DNA of 64,000 nucleotides from Psychromarinibacter sp048262455 (GCA_048262455.1 JBLXFD010000007.1:92067-156066), one strand, 5' to 3'; shown: positions 33,445 to 41,728, counted from the stretch's first letter. Notes: generated by a model not told the origin, from the sequence alone. A program made the numbers and translations.

Positions 33445-34455
33445 ATGAAACACACGCTTAAGACCTGTGTCGCGGCGCTTGGGCTGGCGCTGTCGGCGGG
33501 GGCGGTCCAGGCCGCCGATGTCACGCTGACCATCTCGTCCTGGGCCCCGCCCACCCACGGGATGAACGCCATCGCCTGGCCGCAGCTGATCGAGGAGATG
33601 GAGGCCGCCACCGTCGGCCGCGTCACCGCCGAGATCAAGTACGGGCTGGCCGATCCGCCCGCCCAGTACGACCTGATCCTCGACGGCGCCGCCGACATCA
33701 GCTGGATCTTCCACGGCTATACGCCCGGCCGGTTCGTCACCACCAAGATGATCGAGCTGCCCGGCTACGAGGGCAACGCCGAGGCGGCCTCGGTTGCCTC
33801 GTGGCGCGCCTACAAGGAGTTCTTCGAGGAGGTGGGCGAGCACAAGGGCGTCAAGGTGATCGGCCTGATGACCCACGGCCCCGGCGTCCTGCACACCAAT
33901 GCCGATGTCACCCAACTGGACCAGCTGGGCGGGATGAAGCTGCGGCTGGGCGGCGGCGTGGCCAACGCGGTGGGCGACGCGCTGGGCGTCACGGGCATCA
34001 ACGTGCCCGCGCCGAAGGTCTACGAGACGCTGGCCTCGAATGCCGCCGACGGGGTGATGATGCCGATGGAGGGCAAGGCCTCGTTCAAGCTGTTCGAGGT
34101 GGCCAAGAACACCTACACCGTGCCCGGCGGCTTCTACCGCGGGTCCTTCGCGCTGATCATGAACGAGGAGGCCTGGGACCGGATCTCGGAAGAGGACCAG
34201 GCGGCGCTGGAGGAGGTCTTTGGCGAGAACCTCAGCCGGCTGTCGGGGGCGATGTGGGATACCATCGACGCCACCGGGATGGAGGCGCTGAACGCCAACG
34301 CCGACAACTCGCTGCGCGAGGCTACCGCGGAGGATGCCGCGAAGTGGCAGGAGATGACCAAGCCGATCATCGACGCGGTGCTGGAAGAGGTGAACGGCAC
34401 CGGCGTCGACGCCGAGGCCGCCCGCGCCTTCATCGCCGAGCAGATGGCGCAGTAG
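33445..34455 (+). CDS. dctP: TRAP transporter substrate-binding protein (DctP family)
   Basis: A 336-aa periplasmic binding protein with a signal peptide (residues 1-23, ending AVQA). The mature protein begins ADVTLTISSWAPPTHG. The region GMKLRLGGGVANAVGDALG carries the conserved Arg (R in K-L-R) that clamps a carboxylate in TRAP binding proteins, so the substrate is probably an organic acid. GGGAGG precedes the ATG. First gene of a dctPQM set located directly after the CoA ligase. Confidence 0.93.
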   Translation: MKHTLKTCVAALGLALSAGAVQAADVTLTISSWAPPTHGMNAIAWPQLIEEMEAATVGRVTAEIKYGLADPPAQYDLILDGAADISWIFHGYTPGRFVTTKMIELPGYEGNAEAASVASWRAYKEFFEEVGEHKGVKVIGLMTHGPGVLHTNADVTQLDQLGGMKLRLGGGVANAVGDALGVTGINVPAPKVYETLASNAADGVMMPMEGKASFKLFEVAKNTYTVPGGFYRGSFALIMNEEAWDRISEEDQAALEEVFGENLSRLSGAMWDTIDATGMEALNANADNSLREATAEDAAKWQEMTKPIIDAVLEEVNGTGVDAEAARAFIAEQMAQ

Positions 34456-34475
34456 CGCCTTCGCAAGCCCAAGCG

Positions 34476-34535
34476 GGCGGCCCCCGGGCCGCCGGCCGGA
34501 CACAGTCGCACGGGCCGGGACACGCGCCGGCCCGT
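34476..34535 (+). promoter_or_regulatory. Two stem-loops between dctP and dctQ
   Basis: Hairpin 1 is 34476-34493 (GGCGGCCC/GGGCCGCC) and hairpin 2 is 34510-34535 (9-bp stem ACGGGCCGG/CCGGCCCGT, 8-nt loop). Neither has a good T-run. Such 3' stem-loops after binding-protein genes usually stabilise the upstream message and lower read-through, giving more DctP than DctQM. Confidence 0.7.
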
Positions 34536-34573
34536 CGCGTCTTACCCGCAGCACCCATCCAGGCAGGAGCGGC

Positions 34574-35107
34574 ATGAGCGAACGGACCCCCGAGGAGGCG
34601 CTGGACGGCGCGCCGCTGCGCCAGCCGGGCCTGTGGAACCTGGTGGCGATCCTGCCGACATGGCTGGCGGCGGCGGTGCTGTTCGTGCTGATGGGGATGA
34701 CCTTTGCCGACGTGATCCTGCGATCCGTGCTGAACGACCCGATCGAGTATGCCTCGGAGCTGACGCGGCTGTTCATGGCGATCATCGTCTTCGCCTCGCT
34801 GCCGCTGGTGTCCTGGCGCGGCCAGCACATCGTCGTCGACCTGATGGACCCGCTGTTCTCGGCCAAGATGGGACGGCTGCGCGACATCCTGATCGACCTG
34901 GTCTGCGGCGCCGCGCTGTTCTGGCCCGCCAGCCGGGTCTGGGACCTGGCCGAACGCGCCCGCGACTTCGGCGACGTGACAGAGTACATGGGCTTTCCCC
35001 AGTTCGTCATCGGCTGGTTCATCGCCGCCTTCACCGCCCTCACCGCGCTGGTCTTCGTGCTGCGCGGGCTGGCGCGGATCTTTGCCCCGCACAAGGTGCC
35101 TGCCTGA
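34574..35107 (+). CDS. dctQ: TRAP transporter small permease (DctQ)
   Basis: A 177-aa membrane protein with four helices (about 24-44, 62-82, 102-122, 142-162). It contains the DctQ features FADVILRSVLNDPIEYASEL and RGQHIVVDLMDPL. Preceded by AGGAGCGGC before the ATG and overlapping dctM by ATGA, so the two permease subunits are made together. Confidence 0.93.
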   Translation: MSERTPEEALDGAPLRQPGLWNLVAILPTWLAAAVLFVLMGMTFADVILRSVLNDPIEYASELTRLFMAIIVFASLPLVSWRGQHIVVDLMDPLFSAKMGRLRDILIDLVCGAALFWPASRVWDLAERARDFGDVTEYMGFPQFVIGWFIAAFTALTALVFVLRGLARIFAPHKVPA

Positions 35108-36426
35108 TGATTGCCTCGCTCGTCGGTCTCGGCGCCGTCCTCGTCCTGGTGTTCCTGCGGATGCCCATCGCCATCGCCATGGGGATCGTCGGCTTCGTCG
35201 GCTACATGGACGAACGCGGCTTCCGCGCCTCGATCTCGATGGTGGGGCGGCTGGTGATCGACACCGCGCAGGACTACGGGCTGTCGGTGGTGCCGCTGTT
35301 CATCCTGATGGGCCTGTTCGTCTCTCGCGGGGGGCTCAGCCGCGAGCTGTACCAGGTGTCCTACGCCTTCCTCGGCCACTTCCGCGGCGGGCTGGCCATG
35401 GCGACGATCTGCGCCTGCGCCGGGTTCTCGGCGATCTGCGGGTCCTCGCTGGCGACGGCGGCGACCATGTCGAAAGTGGCGATGCCGCAGATGCGCAAGT
35501 ACGGCTACAAGGACCGGCTGTCGACCGCCTCGATCGCGGCCGGGGGCACCCTTGGCATCCTGATCCCGCCCTCGGTGATCCTGGTGATCTACGGGCTGCT
35601 GACAGAGACCTCGATCGGCAAGCTGTTCATCGCCGGGGTGGTACCGGGCATCCTGGGGGTGCTGCTGTACCTGGTGGCGGTGAAGTACACCATTACCGTC
35701 GATCCGGAGGCCGGGCCCGCTGGTGAGCGGTCGGACTGGAGCGCGCGGCTGGCGGCGCTGCGCGGGGTCTGGGCGGTGCTGCTGCTGTTCGTGCTGGTGA
35801 TCGGGGGGCTCTACGGGCTGCTGGACATCTGGCCGCTGAACCTGACCTTCTCTCCCACCGAGGCGGCGGGAATGGGCGCGGCGGGGGCCTTCCTGATCGC
35901 GCTGTCGCGCGGCTCGCTCAGCTTCCGCGGCACGGTGCACGTGCTGGTGGAGGCGGCGCAGACCACCGCGGCGCTGTTCGCGGTGCTGATCGGGGCATGG
36001 ATCTTCTCGAACTTCGTCAACCTTGCCGGGCTGCCCGAGGCGCTGCAGGCGATGGTGCAGTCCATGGGCGTGGCGCCCATGGCGGTGATGGTGATGATCC
36101 TGCTGATCTACGTGGTGCTGGGCTGCGTCTTCGAAAGCCTGTCGATGCTGCTGCTGACGGTGCCGATCTTCTTCCCGCTGGTCACCTCGCTGGGTTTCGA
36201 CCCGGTGTGGTTCGGGATCATCGTGGTGGTGGTCACGGAAATCTCGCTGATCACGCCGCCCGTGGGGCTGAACGTCTTCGTGCTGAAGGGCGTGGTGGGC
36301 GACGTGTCCACCGGCACGATCTTCCGGGGCGTGACGCCCTTCTGGGTGGTGGACATCCTGCGCCTGCTGCTGCTGGTGCTGGTGCCCTCGCTGGTGCTGT
36401 TCCTGCCCAATTCCATGGGGCCCTGA
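35107..36426 (+). CDS. dctM: TRAP transporter large permease (DctM)
   Basis: A 439-aa, roughly 12-helix permease. Family blocks: FLRMPIAIAMGIVGFVGY, PLFILMGLFVSRGG, CAGFSAICGSSLATAATMSKVAMPQM, GGTLGILIPPSVILVIYG and, at the C terminus, TPPVGLNVFVLKG. Imports the DctP ligand using the sodium or proton gradient. Last gene of the catabolic transcript; the convergent hupE-like gene ends 3 nt away. Confidence 0.95.
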   Translation: MIASLVGLGAVLVLVFLRMPIAIAMGIVGFVGYMDERGFRASISMVGRLVIDTAQDYGLSVVPLFILMGLFVSRGGLSRELYQVSYAFLGHFRGGLAMATICACAGFSAICGSSLATAATMSKVAMPQMRKYGYKDRLSTASIAAGGTLGILIPPSVILVIYGLLTETSIGKLFIAGVVPGILGVLLYLVAVKYTITVDPEAGPAGERSDWSARLAALRGVWAVLLLFVLVIGGLYGLLDIWPLNLTFSPTEAAGMGAAGAFLIALSRGSLSFRGTVHVLVEAAQTTAALFAVLIGAWIFSNFVNLAGLPEALQAMVQSMGVAPMAVMVMILLIYVVLGCVFESLSMLLLTVPIFFPLVTSLGFDPVWFGIIVVVVTEISLITPPVGLNVFVLKGVVGDVSTGTIFRGVTPFWVVDILRLLLLVLVPSLVLFLPNSMGP

Positions 36427-36428
36427 GG

Positions 36429-37601
36429 CTAGATCACCCGTTCCACGAACCAGAAGGCACCGATCGCGCCGATCAGCAGCGAGGCGGGGATCGCGATACC
36501 ATCCCGGTACCAGGGCTTGCGGCCGAACCACAGGCCCACCAGCAGGAAGGCGGCGAGGATCACCGTCAGCTGGCCCAGTTCCACCCCGATGTTGAAGCCC
36601 ACCAGCCGCGCGATGAAGTTCGCGCCGCCGCCGCCCAGTTCCCCCAGCACCGAGGCGAAGCCGAGGCCGTGCAGCAGGCCGAAGAAGAACACCACCGCGG
36701 TGCGCCAGAGACCAAGGCGGGGGCGCAGGATGTTCTCCACCGCCACGAAGACGATGGAGGCGGCGATCAGCGGCTCCACGATGCTGGCGGGGATCTTGAC
36801 AATGTCCAGCGCCGCCAGCGCCAGCGTGACGGTATGGGCCAGGGTGAAGGCGGTGACCTGCACCAGCAGCGGGCGCAGGTGCAGCGAGAAGAAGAACAGG
36901 CCGAGGACGAAGACGATGTGGTCGAGGCCCTTGGGGATGATGTGCTCGAACCCCTGCACGACGAAGCGGGTGAAGACGGACAGCGCGGTCTCGTCCAGCG
37001 CCCCCTCGCGCGGCAGCGCCTCGCTGATCGCGCCGTCTTCCAGCAGGGCGGCATAGGCGTCCTCACCCGCCTCGCGCTGGCGCACCACCAGCGGGCCGTA
37101 CTCCGCCACCCAGCCGACGGTCACGGGGGTGCCGTCGTCCGGCAGCGCGGTGGTCAGCAGCAGGCGGGAGTCGCGGGGCAGGGTGAGGTCGCCCACCTCG
37201 GGGATGTTCACCTCGGCGATCTCCGGCGCCAGCGGCGTGTCGCCGGCGGCAAGGCGGAACCCCTTGGAGATCTCGGGCCAAGCCTCGCGCAGCGCCGCCT
37301 CGAGGTCTTCGGGGGGCAGGGCGCGCAGGAAATCGTATCGATCCGCCCCGGCGGCCTCGTCGGTGTCCTCCAGCCCCTGCAGGTCGAGGCCGGCGACCAT
37401 CGGCTCCAGCGTCAGCTGGACCGACATCTGCAGGCGGTCCGGTTCCACCAGCACGTCGGCGATGGCCGGCCGGATCTCGTGCGCGCGGGCGGGCAGCGCG
37501 GCGGCGGCGATCAAAAGCGCGAGGGCAAGGAGGCCAGAGCTTGACTTGCCCCCCCGGCCTGTCAGCTTCTGCCCGAACCTGCCGAAGAAAGATCTGCCCA
37601 T
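36429..37601 (-). CDS. HupE/UreJ family membrane protein
   Basis: A 390-aa protein: an N-terminal signal-like segment (about residues 24-40), a periplasmic domain beginning HEIRPAIADVLVEPDRL, and a C-terminal six-to-seven-helix HupE/UreJ domain (GLDHIVFVLGLFFFSLHLRP, FTLAHTVTLALA, EPLIAASIVFVAVENI, FGLLHGLGFAS). The conserved His/Asp residues of this family are linked to nickel or cobalt uptake. Its ATG at 37599-37601 shares the CATG with the divergent DUF4198 start; no better in-frame start was found. Confidence 0.85.
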   Translation of the reverse strand: MGRSFFGRFGQKLTGRGGKSSSGLLALALLIAAAALPARAHEIRPAIADVLVEPDRLQMSVQLTLEPMVAGLDLQGLEDTDEAAGADRYDFLRALPPEDLEAALREAWPEISKGFRLAAGDTPLAPEIAEVNIPEVGDLTLPRDSRLLLTTALPDDGTPVTVGWVAEYGPLVVRQREAGEDAYAALLEDGAISEALPREGALDETALSVFTRFVVQGFEHIIPKGLDHIVFVLGLFFFSLHLRPLLVQVTAFTLAHTVTLALAALDIVKIPASIVEPLIAASIVFVAVENILRPRLGLWRTAVVFFFGLLHGLGFASVLGELGGGGANFIARLVGFNIGVELGQLTVILAAFLLVGLWFGRKPWYRDGIAIPASLLIGAIGAFWFVERVI

Positions 37602-38400
37602 GCGCCTGTCGCCCTTCCTGTCAATCGTGCTGTCGCTGGCGGCCCTGCCGCTTCACGCCCATGAATTCTGGATCTCGCCCGAGCGATATACGGTGGAACC
37701 CGGTGAAAGGATCACCGCCGAACTGCGCGTCGGGCAGGATTTCAATGGCGCCGGGTATGCCTACATCCCCCGGAACTTCAAGCGTTTTGACCTGGTCACG
37801 GAGGACGGCGCCACCCCGGTGGAGGGGCTGATCGGCGACCGCCCCGCGCTGAACGTCGAGGCCGGGGCGCCGGGGCTGGTGACGGTGGTGCACCAGACCA
37901 AGGACTACGACCTGACCTACGACGGCTTCGACATCTTCCGCTCCTTCGGCGAACACAAGGCCTTTCCCGAGGTGGCAGAGCGGCACCTGGAGCGGGGGCT
38001 GACCGAGGAAAACGTGCGGGAAACCTACACCCGCTATGGCAAGAGCCTGATCGCGGTGGGCGAGGGCGCGGGCGCAGACCGCGAGGTGGGCATGCGGACC
38101 GAGATCGTGGCGCTGGGCAACCCCTATACCGACGAGTTGCCGCAGGGGCTGCCCGTGCGGGTGCTCTACGAGGGGGCGCCGCGCCCCGACGTACAGGTCG
38201 AGGTCTTCGCGCGCGCCCCGGACGGGACGGTGGATATCACCCGCCTGCGCACCGACGCGGCGGGCGAGGCGCTGATCCCGCTGAAGGAAGGGACGGAGTA
38301 CCTGGTGGACTCGGTGGTGATGCTGGAGCTGGAGGTGAAGGAGCCAAACGATCCCGCCTGGCATTCCCTTTGGGCATCGCTGACCTTCCGCAGGCCGTAG
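37600..38400 (+). CDS. DUF4198 periplasmic protein (metal-uptake associated)
   Basis: A 266-aa secreted protein: signal peptide MRLSPFLSIVLSLAALPLHA, then HEFWISPERYTVEPGERI, the hallmark start of DUF4198 proteins, which are beta-sandwich periplasmic proteins associated with nickel/cobalt transport. Residue H21 right after the cleavage site may bind metal. Ribosome site is weak (AAGAAAG). Divergent partner of the HupE-like gene, so the two probably form one transition-metal uptake unit. Confidence 0.85.
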   Translation: MRLSPFLSIVLSLAALPLHAHEFWISPERYTVEPGERITAELRVGQDFNGAGYAYIPRNFKRFDLVTEDGATPVEGLIGDRPALNVEAGAPGLVTVVHQTKDYDLTYDGFDIFRSFGEHKAFPEVAERHLERGLTEENVRETYTRYGKSLIAVGEGAGADREVGMRTEIVALGNPYTDELPQGLPVRVLYEGAPRPDVQVEVFARAPDGTVDITRLRTDAAGEALIPLKEGTEYLVDSVVMLELEVKEPNDPAWHSLWASLTFRRP

Positions 38401-38486
38401 CCCGCTTTCTCACTTTCGCTGCATTGCAGCAAAATGCGCTTGCAATCGCGCTGCGTCTCACCGTCTTGTAGATCAGGAGGTGCGGC

Positions 38487-39128
38487 ATGGCAGGACGGGT
38501 TCTGACGATCGCGCAGCAGAAGGGCGGGGCGGGCAAGACCACGCTCGCGATCTCGCTGGCCGTGCATTATTCCGACGCGGGTAAAAGCGTGGCGCTGCTG
38601 GACACCGACCCGCAAGGCAGCCTTGGCCGCTGGTTCATGGCCCGGCGCGAGCGTACCGGCGGCACTCCGGGGCTGGAATTCGCCACCGCCAGCGCCTGGG
38701 GCGTGTCCTACGAATGCGAAAAGTTGCGGCGAGAGCATGACGTGGTGATCGTGGACACCCCGCCCAAGATCGACGCCGACCTGCGCCCGGCGCTGCGCGA
38801 GGCGGACCTTGTGCTGATCCCGGTGGCCACCAGCCAGATGGACCTTTGGGCCACGGAAAGCCTGCAGGACCTGGCGCGGCGCGAACGCAAGCCATCGCTG
38901 GTGATCCTGAACCGCGTGCCGCCCCGGGCCCGGCTGACCCAGACCGTCAGCGAGGAGATCGCGGCGGCGGGGATGGAGCGGGCCACCGCGGTGCTGGGCA
39001 ACCGTGTCGCCCATGCCGAGGCGCTGGGCCGGGGCCTTGCGGCGGCGGAACTGGCGCGAAGCGGTCCCGCGGCGCGCGAGGTGGCGGCGCTGGTGGCGGA
39101 GATCGAGGCGCGGCTGAAGGAGATCTAG
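38487..39128 (+). CDS. ParA/MinD-family ATPase (orphan)
   Basis: A 213-aa ParA-like ATPase with a deviant Walker A QQKGGAGKTTLAISLA at residues 9-24, DTDPQGSLGRW (A'), and VIVDTPPKIDAD (Walker B). No ParB or centromere-like sequence is adjacent and the N-terminal DNA-binding extension of plasmid ParA is missing, so it is a short orphan ParA of the kind that positions cellular cargo. AGGAGG at 38477-38482 sets the start. The upstream region has an inverted ATTGCA/TGCAAT pair near 38422-38444. Its TAG overlaps the stop of the convergent gene. Confidence 0.88.
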   Translation: MAGRVLTIAQQKGGAGKTTLAISLAVHYSDAGKSVALLDTDPQGSLGRWFMARRERTGGTPGLEFATASAWGVSYECEKLRREHDVVIVDTPPKIDADLRPALREADLVLIPVATSQMDLWATESLQDLARRERKPSLVILNRVPPRARLTQTVSEEIAAAGMERATAVLGNRVAHAEALGRGLAAAELARSGPAAREVAALVAEIEARLKEI

Positions 39129-39451
39129 CGCGGCCCGAACAGGGTGTTGCGGGTCCAGGCGAGGCCGCCGCGTACCTGCAGCGCCAGCGTGCGCGAGACG
39201 GGATCCATCCGCAGCACCTGCGCCGCCCCGCGTTCCAGCAACGTGCCGCCGCGCATCTCTTCCAGCCGGTGCGCGTAGCCGGCGGGGCCGAGATCGGCCA
39301 TCGCCATCAGGCGGATCAGCAGCACCAGGTAGATGAAGAAGATCAGGTGCCAAAGCGGCAGCCAGCGACGGCGGTCGCGGCGGCGGGCGATCTGCAGACC
39401 GTCTGGGGTGAAGCTGAAGGCCGTGCGGTGACGGGGGCGACTGTGGAACAT
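39125..39451 (-). CDS. Small single-span membrane protein
   Basis: A 108-aa protein with a basic N terminus (RRRDRRRW at 23-30) and one membrane helix at about 31-50 (LPLWHLIFFIYLVLLIRLMA), then a polar tail RLEEMRGGTLLERGAAQVLR. Family not recognised; I recall similar proteins of this length in Rhodobacterales. Topology is likely N-in. It converges on the ParA gene with a shared CTAG stop. Confidence 0.65.
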   Translation of the reverse strand: MFHSRPRHRTAFSFTPDGLQIARRRDRRRWLPLWHLIFFIYLVLLIRLMAMADLGPAGYAHRLEEMRGGTLLERGAAQVLRMDPVSRTLALQVRGGLAWTRNTLFGPR

Positions 39452-39647
39452 CTGTATTCTCCGCGTGATGAAAATCAGGCGAAGGGTGATGTCCCGCGGA
39501 TGCGGCCAAACTGCGGCTTGGCGAGGGAAGTTGGAAAGGTGGTTAAGCGTTCGTAATCAAGCGCTTGTGCCACTTCCGGGCGGTTCCGGCCGCGCCCGCT
39601 TGGGTGATGTCCTCAAGGGGGCGCGGCTGCAGGATGTAGGGCTTGGC

Positions 39648-39746
39648 CTAGATGCAGGCCCAATCGGTAAAGCGGTACTTGACCGGCATGGGCCGGGGGC
39701 GCTGGTGGCTGGAGACAGGCGCGGGTTTGGGCGCTCGGCGGGACAT
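39648..39746 (-). CDS. 32-aa basic micro-protein
   Basis: Reads MSRRAPKPAPVSSHQRPRPM then PVKYRFTDWACI. A strong AAAGGAG site lies 8 nt before the ATG, and the C-terminal K-Y-R-F-T-D-W-A ending looks conserved rather than random. Too short for most gene finders. The basic, Pro-rich N-terminal half and aromatic tail suggest a binding peptide. No function known. Confidence 0.6.
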   Translation of the reverse strand: MSRRAPKPAPVSSHQRPRPMPVKYRFTDWACI

Positions 39747-39919
39747 GGGATGCTCCTTTAGTCCGTGTTCGCTTTCGGGTCTCGTTGCAGAACCAACGGG
39801 AGAGCATCGCGGAAAGTTCAAATGTTTCGGCATGTTTCCGCCCGCGTGAGGCAGGCGGACGAAAACCGTGGCGCAGAATGCACAGTGCATCGAATCGATG
39901 CAGCGCCGGAGATGAGGCA

Positions 39920-39946
39920 CAAAAAAACCGGCCCTAGGGCCGGTTA
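39920..39946 (-). terminator. Rho-independent terminator of the cold-shock gene
   Basis: On the reverse strand a perfect palindrome AACCGGCCCTAGGGCCGGTT (39926-39945) is followed by seven T. It lies about 55 nt after the csp stop. Confidence 0.92.
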
Positions 39947-39998
39947 CGGTCGATCAGACGGGGGTGCGACGGGGGTAGACCCCCCGCCGCGAAATTCT

Positions 39999-40205
39999 TC
40001 AGGCGAGGGCGAGGTTGGTCGCGCTCTGGCGGCCGTCGCGGCCCGACTCGATGTCGTAGGTGACCTTCTGGTCGTCCTTCAGACCGGTCAAACCGGCACG
40101 CTCAACAGCGGAAATGTGGACGAAAACGTCCTTGCCGCCAGTGTCGGGCGCGATGAAGCCGAAGCCTTTGGTTGCGTTGAACCACTTCACGGTACCGTTT
40201 GCCAT
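39999..40205 (-). CDS. Cold-shock (CspA family) protein
   Basis: A 68-aa single cold-shock domain: MANGTVKWFNATKGFGFI with RNP1 KGFGFI and RNP2 DVFVHISAVE both intact. It binds single-stranded RNA/DNA and melts mRNA structure. AAGGAGAC precedes the ATG. Rhodobacterales have several paralogues; which one this is cannot be told by eye. Confidence 0.96.
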   Translation of the reverse strand: MANGTVKWFNATKGFGFIAPDTGGKDVFVHISAVERAGLTGLKDDQKVTYDIESGRDGRQSATNLALA

Positions 40206-40369
40206 GAGAGTGTCTCCTTACTTGGATGCTGCCCGCAGTATGCGGCAGCCTGGCTAGGTCGGTCTGGATCGATAGACTGAACAGCCGAAGCCGGAGACAG
40301 TGGTCGATAGAGCTAACGTCGCGCGGGTTATATGAGGGAAATCTGCCACAATTGCAAGATCTATCGATC
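40206..40369 (-). promoter_or_regulatory. Probable csp promoter and long 5' leader
   Basis: The best -10 is reverse-strand TATAAC (40327-40332), which would give a leader of over 100 nt, usual for cspA-type mRNAs. A perfect 10-nt inverted repeat, GATCGATAGA at 40267-40276 and TCTATCGATC at 40360-40369, brackets the promoter, and a third GTCGATAGAG lies at 40303-40312. The -35 is unclear (TTGCAA region). Confidence 0.45.
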
Positions 40370-40431
40370 AGGCGGCTTGGCCGGGTAGCAGGGGGACGCG
40401 CCGACGGAGAACGACGCGCCCCCCGGGGCGC

Positions 40432-40884
40432 CTACATCGCGGAGTCGTCGACGTAGAGCGTCACCCGGTTGTCGCCGCTGACCTCGACGGCGACAACGTT
40501 ATCTGAAGTCAGGTCCAGCTCGCCCAGCGCATCCTCCAGCGACCGCTGGGCCCGGATCGAGGTGCGGGTCGCCTCGATGTCGGCGCCGGCCTTCAGCAGC
40601 ATGTCATCCAGCTCGCGCGCCTGCGCCTCGCCGGTGACGCCGACCTCGCTGAGCATGAGGATCTCGATCTCCGGCTCCTCGATCAGCCCGGCCACCTTGG
40701 CGGACCAATCCGAGGGGGTCACGGTCTCGTCCTCAATGGCGGCGATCAGCCGGGCATACTGGGCGGTGCCGTCCGCTTCGGCTTCCACGGTCACCTGTGC
40801 TTTCGCCTCGTGCTGGGCCGCCTGCGCGGTGCTACCAGCGGCGAGAAGGGCGATAAGGGCAGCGGTGGCGCTGTTACGGAACAT
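40432..40884 (-). CDS. Secreted hypothetical protein
   Basis: A 150-aa protein with a clear signal peptide (MFRNSATAALIALLAAGSTAQA), then an acidic helix-rich mature part (TAQYARLIAAIEDE, EARELDDMLLKAGADIE) and a C terminus that looks like a beta hairpin (VVAVEVSGDNRVTLYVDD). AGGAGA lies 5 nt before the ATG, which rules out the longer in-frame extension through the tandem repeat upstream. Periplasmic; function unknown. Confidence 0.7.
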   Translation of the reverse strand: MFRNSATAALIALLAAGSTAQAAQHEAKAQVTVEAEADGTAQYARLIAAIEDETVTPSDWSAKVAGLIEEPEIEILMLSEVGVTGEAQARELDDMLLKAGADIEATRTSIRAQRSLEDALGELDLTSDNVVAVEVSGDNRVTLYVDDSAM

Positions 40885-40950
40885 GTCTGTCTCCTGCATC
40901 TGGGCGGGCGCCGATACAGCGTCCGGACCAGTCAAACCCCCGGCGGGGCC

Positions 40951-41166
40951 TTGGGTTGCGTTCAGCAGGGAAATTAGCCGGAGATCGCCGGTCGGCCCGG
41001 CGGCGGCGGGCAGGTTCCGGCCGATACGCGGGGTTCCGGGCTGTTGCGGCGGCGCGACTTGGGTTGCGTTCAGCAGGTGAATTGGCCGTAGATCGCCGGT
41101 TGGACCGCCGGCGGCGGGCAGGTTCCGGCCGATACGCGGGGTTCCGGGCTGTTGCGGCGGCGCGAC
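40951..41166. repeat. Two tandem copies of a 108-bp repeat
   Basis: Units 40951-41058 and 41059-41166 start TTGGGTTGCGTTCAGCAGG and end CTGTTGCGGCGGCGCGAC. They differ at only a handful of positions, clustered near the middle, while both ends are identical. The period is a multiple of three and is open in the frame of the secreted protein downstream, but the signal peptide shows that gene starts after the repeat. It occupies most of the 364-nt space between the secreted protein and the DUF2938 gene; the rest holds no gene that I can see. Confidence 0.92.
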
Positions 41167-41248
41167 CCCGGGGCGGGGACGAGCCCGGCGCCGATGGACG
41201 CCGCCACGCGGCACGGCTAGCGTCGCGGCGCAAATCAGGGAGGACGGG

Positions 41249-41725
41249 ATGGAGCTGCTGACAGCGGGTATCGTGATGGGGCTGGCGGGAACGCTGGCGA
41301 TGGATCTCTGGGCGCTGCTGCTGGAGCGCGCGGGCTACCAGCCGCGCCCCAATTGGGCGATGCCGGGGCGCTGGCTGGCCCACGTGGGGCGCGGGCGGAT
41401 GTTCCACCCCTCCATCGCCGCCGCGGCCGAGATCCCGAACGAGCGCGCGCTGGGCTGGGTCTTTCACTACGCGGTGGGGGTGATCTACGGCGTGGTCTTC
41501 GTGCTGCTGGCGGGGGCGGACTGGCTGGCGCAGCCGGTGTTCCTGCCGCTGTGGCTGTTCAGCCTCGCCACCATCGCCGCCGGATGGTTCCTGCTGCAGC
41601 CCGGCATGGGGCTTGGGTGGGCCGCGTCCAAGACGCCGCAGCCGTGGAAGGTGCGCGGGCTGGGGCTGGTGGCGCACACCGTCTTCGCGCTGGGGATGTG
41701 GGGGGCGGCGCTGGCGGTGGTGTAG
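41249..41725 (+). CDS. DUF2938 family membrane protein
   Basis: A 158-aa protein with about four membrane helices (5-22, 72-92, 98-118, 135-156). Blocks NWAMPGRWLAHVGRGRMFHP, ALGWVFHYAVGVIYG and PGMGLGWAASKTP match DUF2938. Function unknown. AGGGAGGA precedes the ATG. The AT-richer HNH gene converges on it 3 nt after the stop. Confidence 0.8.
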   Translation: MELLTAGIVMGLAGTLAMDLWALLLERAGYQPRPNWAMPGRWLAHVGRGRMFHPSIAAAAEIPNERALGWVFHYAVGVIYGVVFVLLAGADWLAQPVFLPLWLFSLATIAAGWFLLQPGMGLGWAASKTPQPWKVRGLGLVAHTVFALGMWGAALAVV

Positions 41726-41728
41726 AGC

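Noticed and set aside
40951..41166. CRISPR-like array
   Set aside because: Only two units, directly abutting with no spacers, and units of 108 bp are far too long.
40432..41214. A longer version of the secreted protein that would include two 36-residue repeats
   Set aside because: The signal peptide and the AGGAGA ribosome site at 40884 show the real start is downstream of the tandem repeat. The repeat is open in more than one frame.
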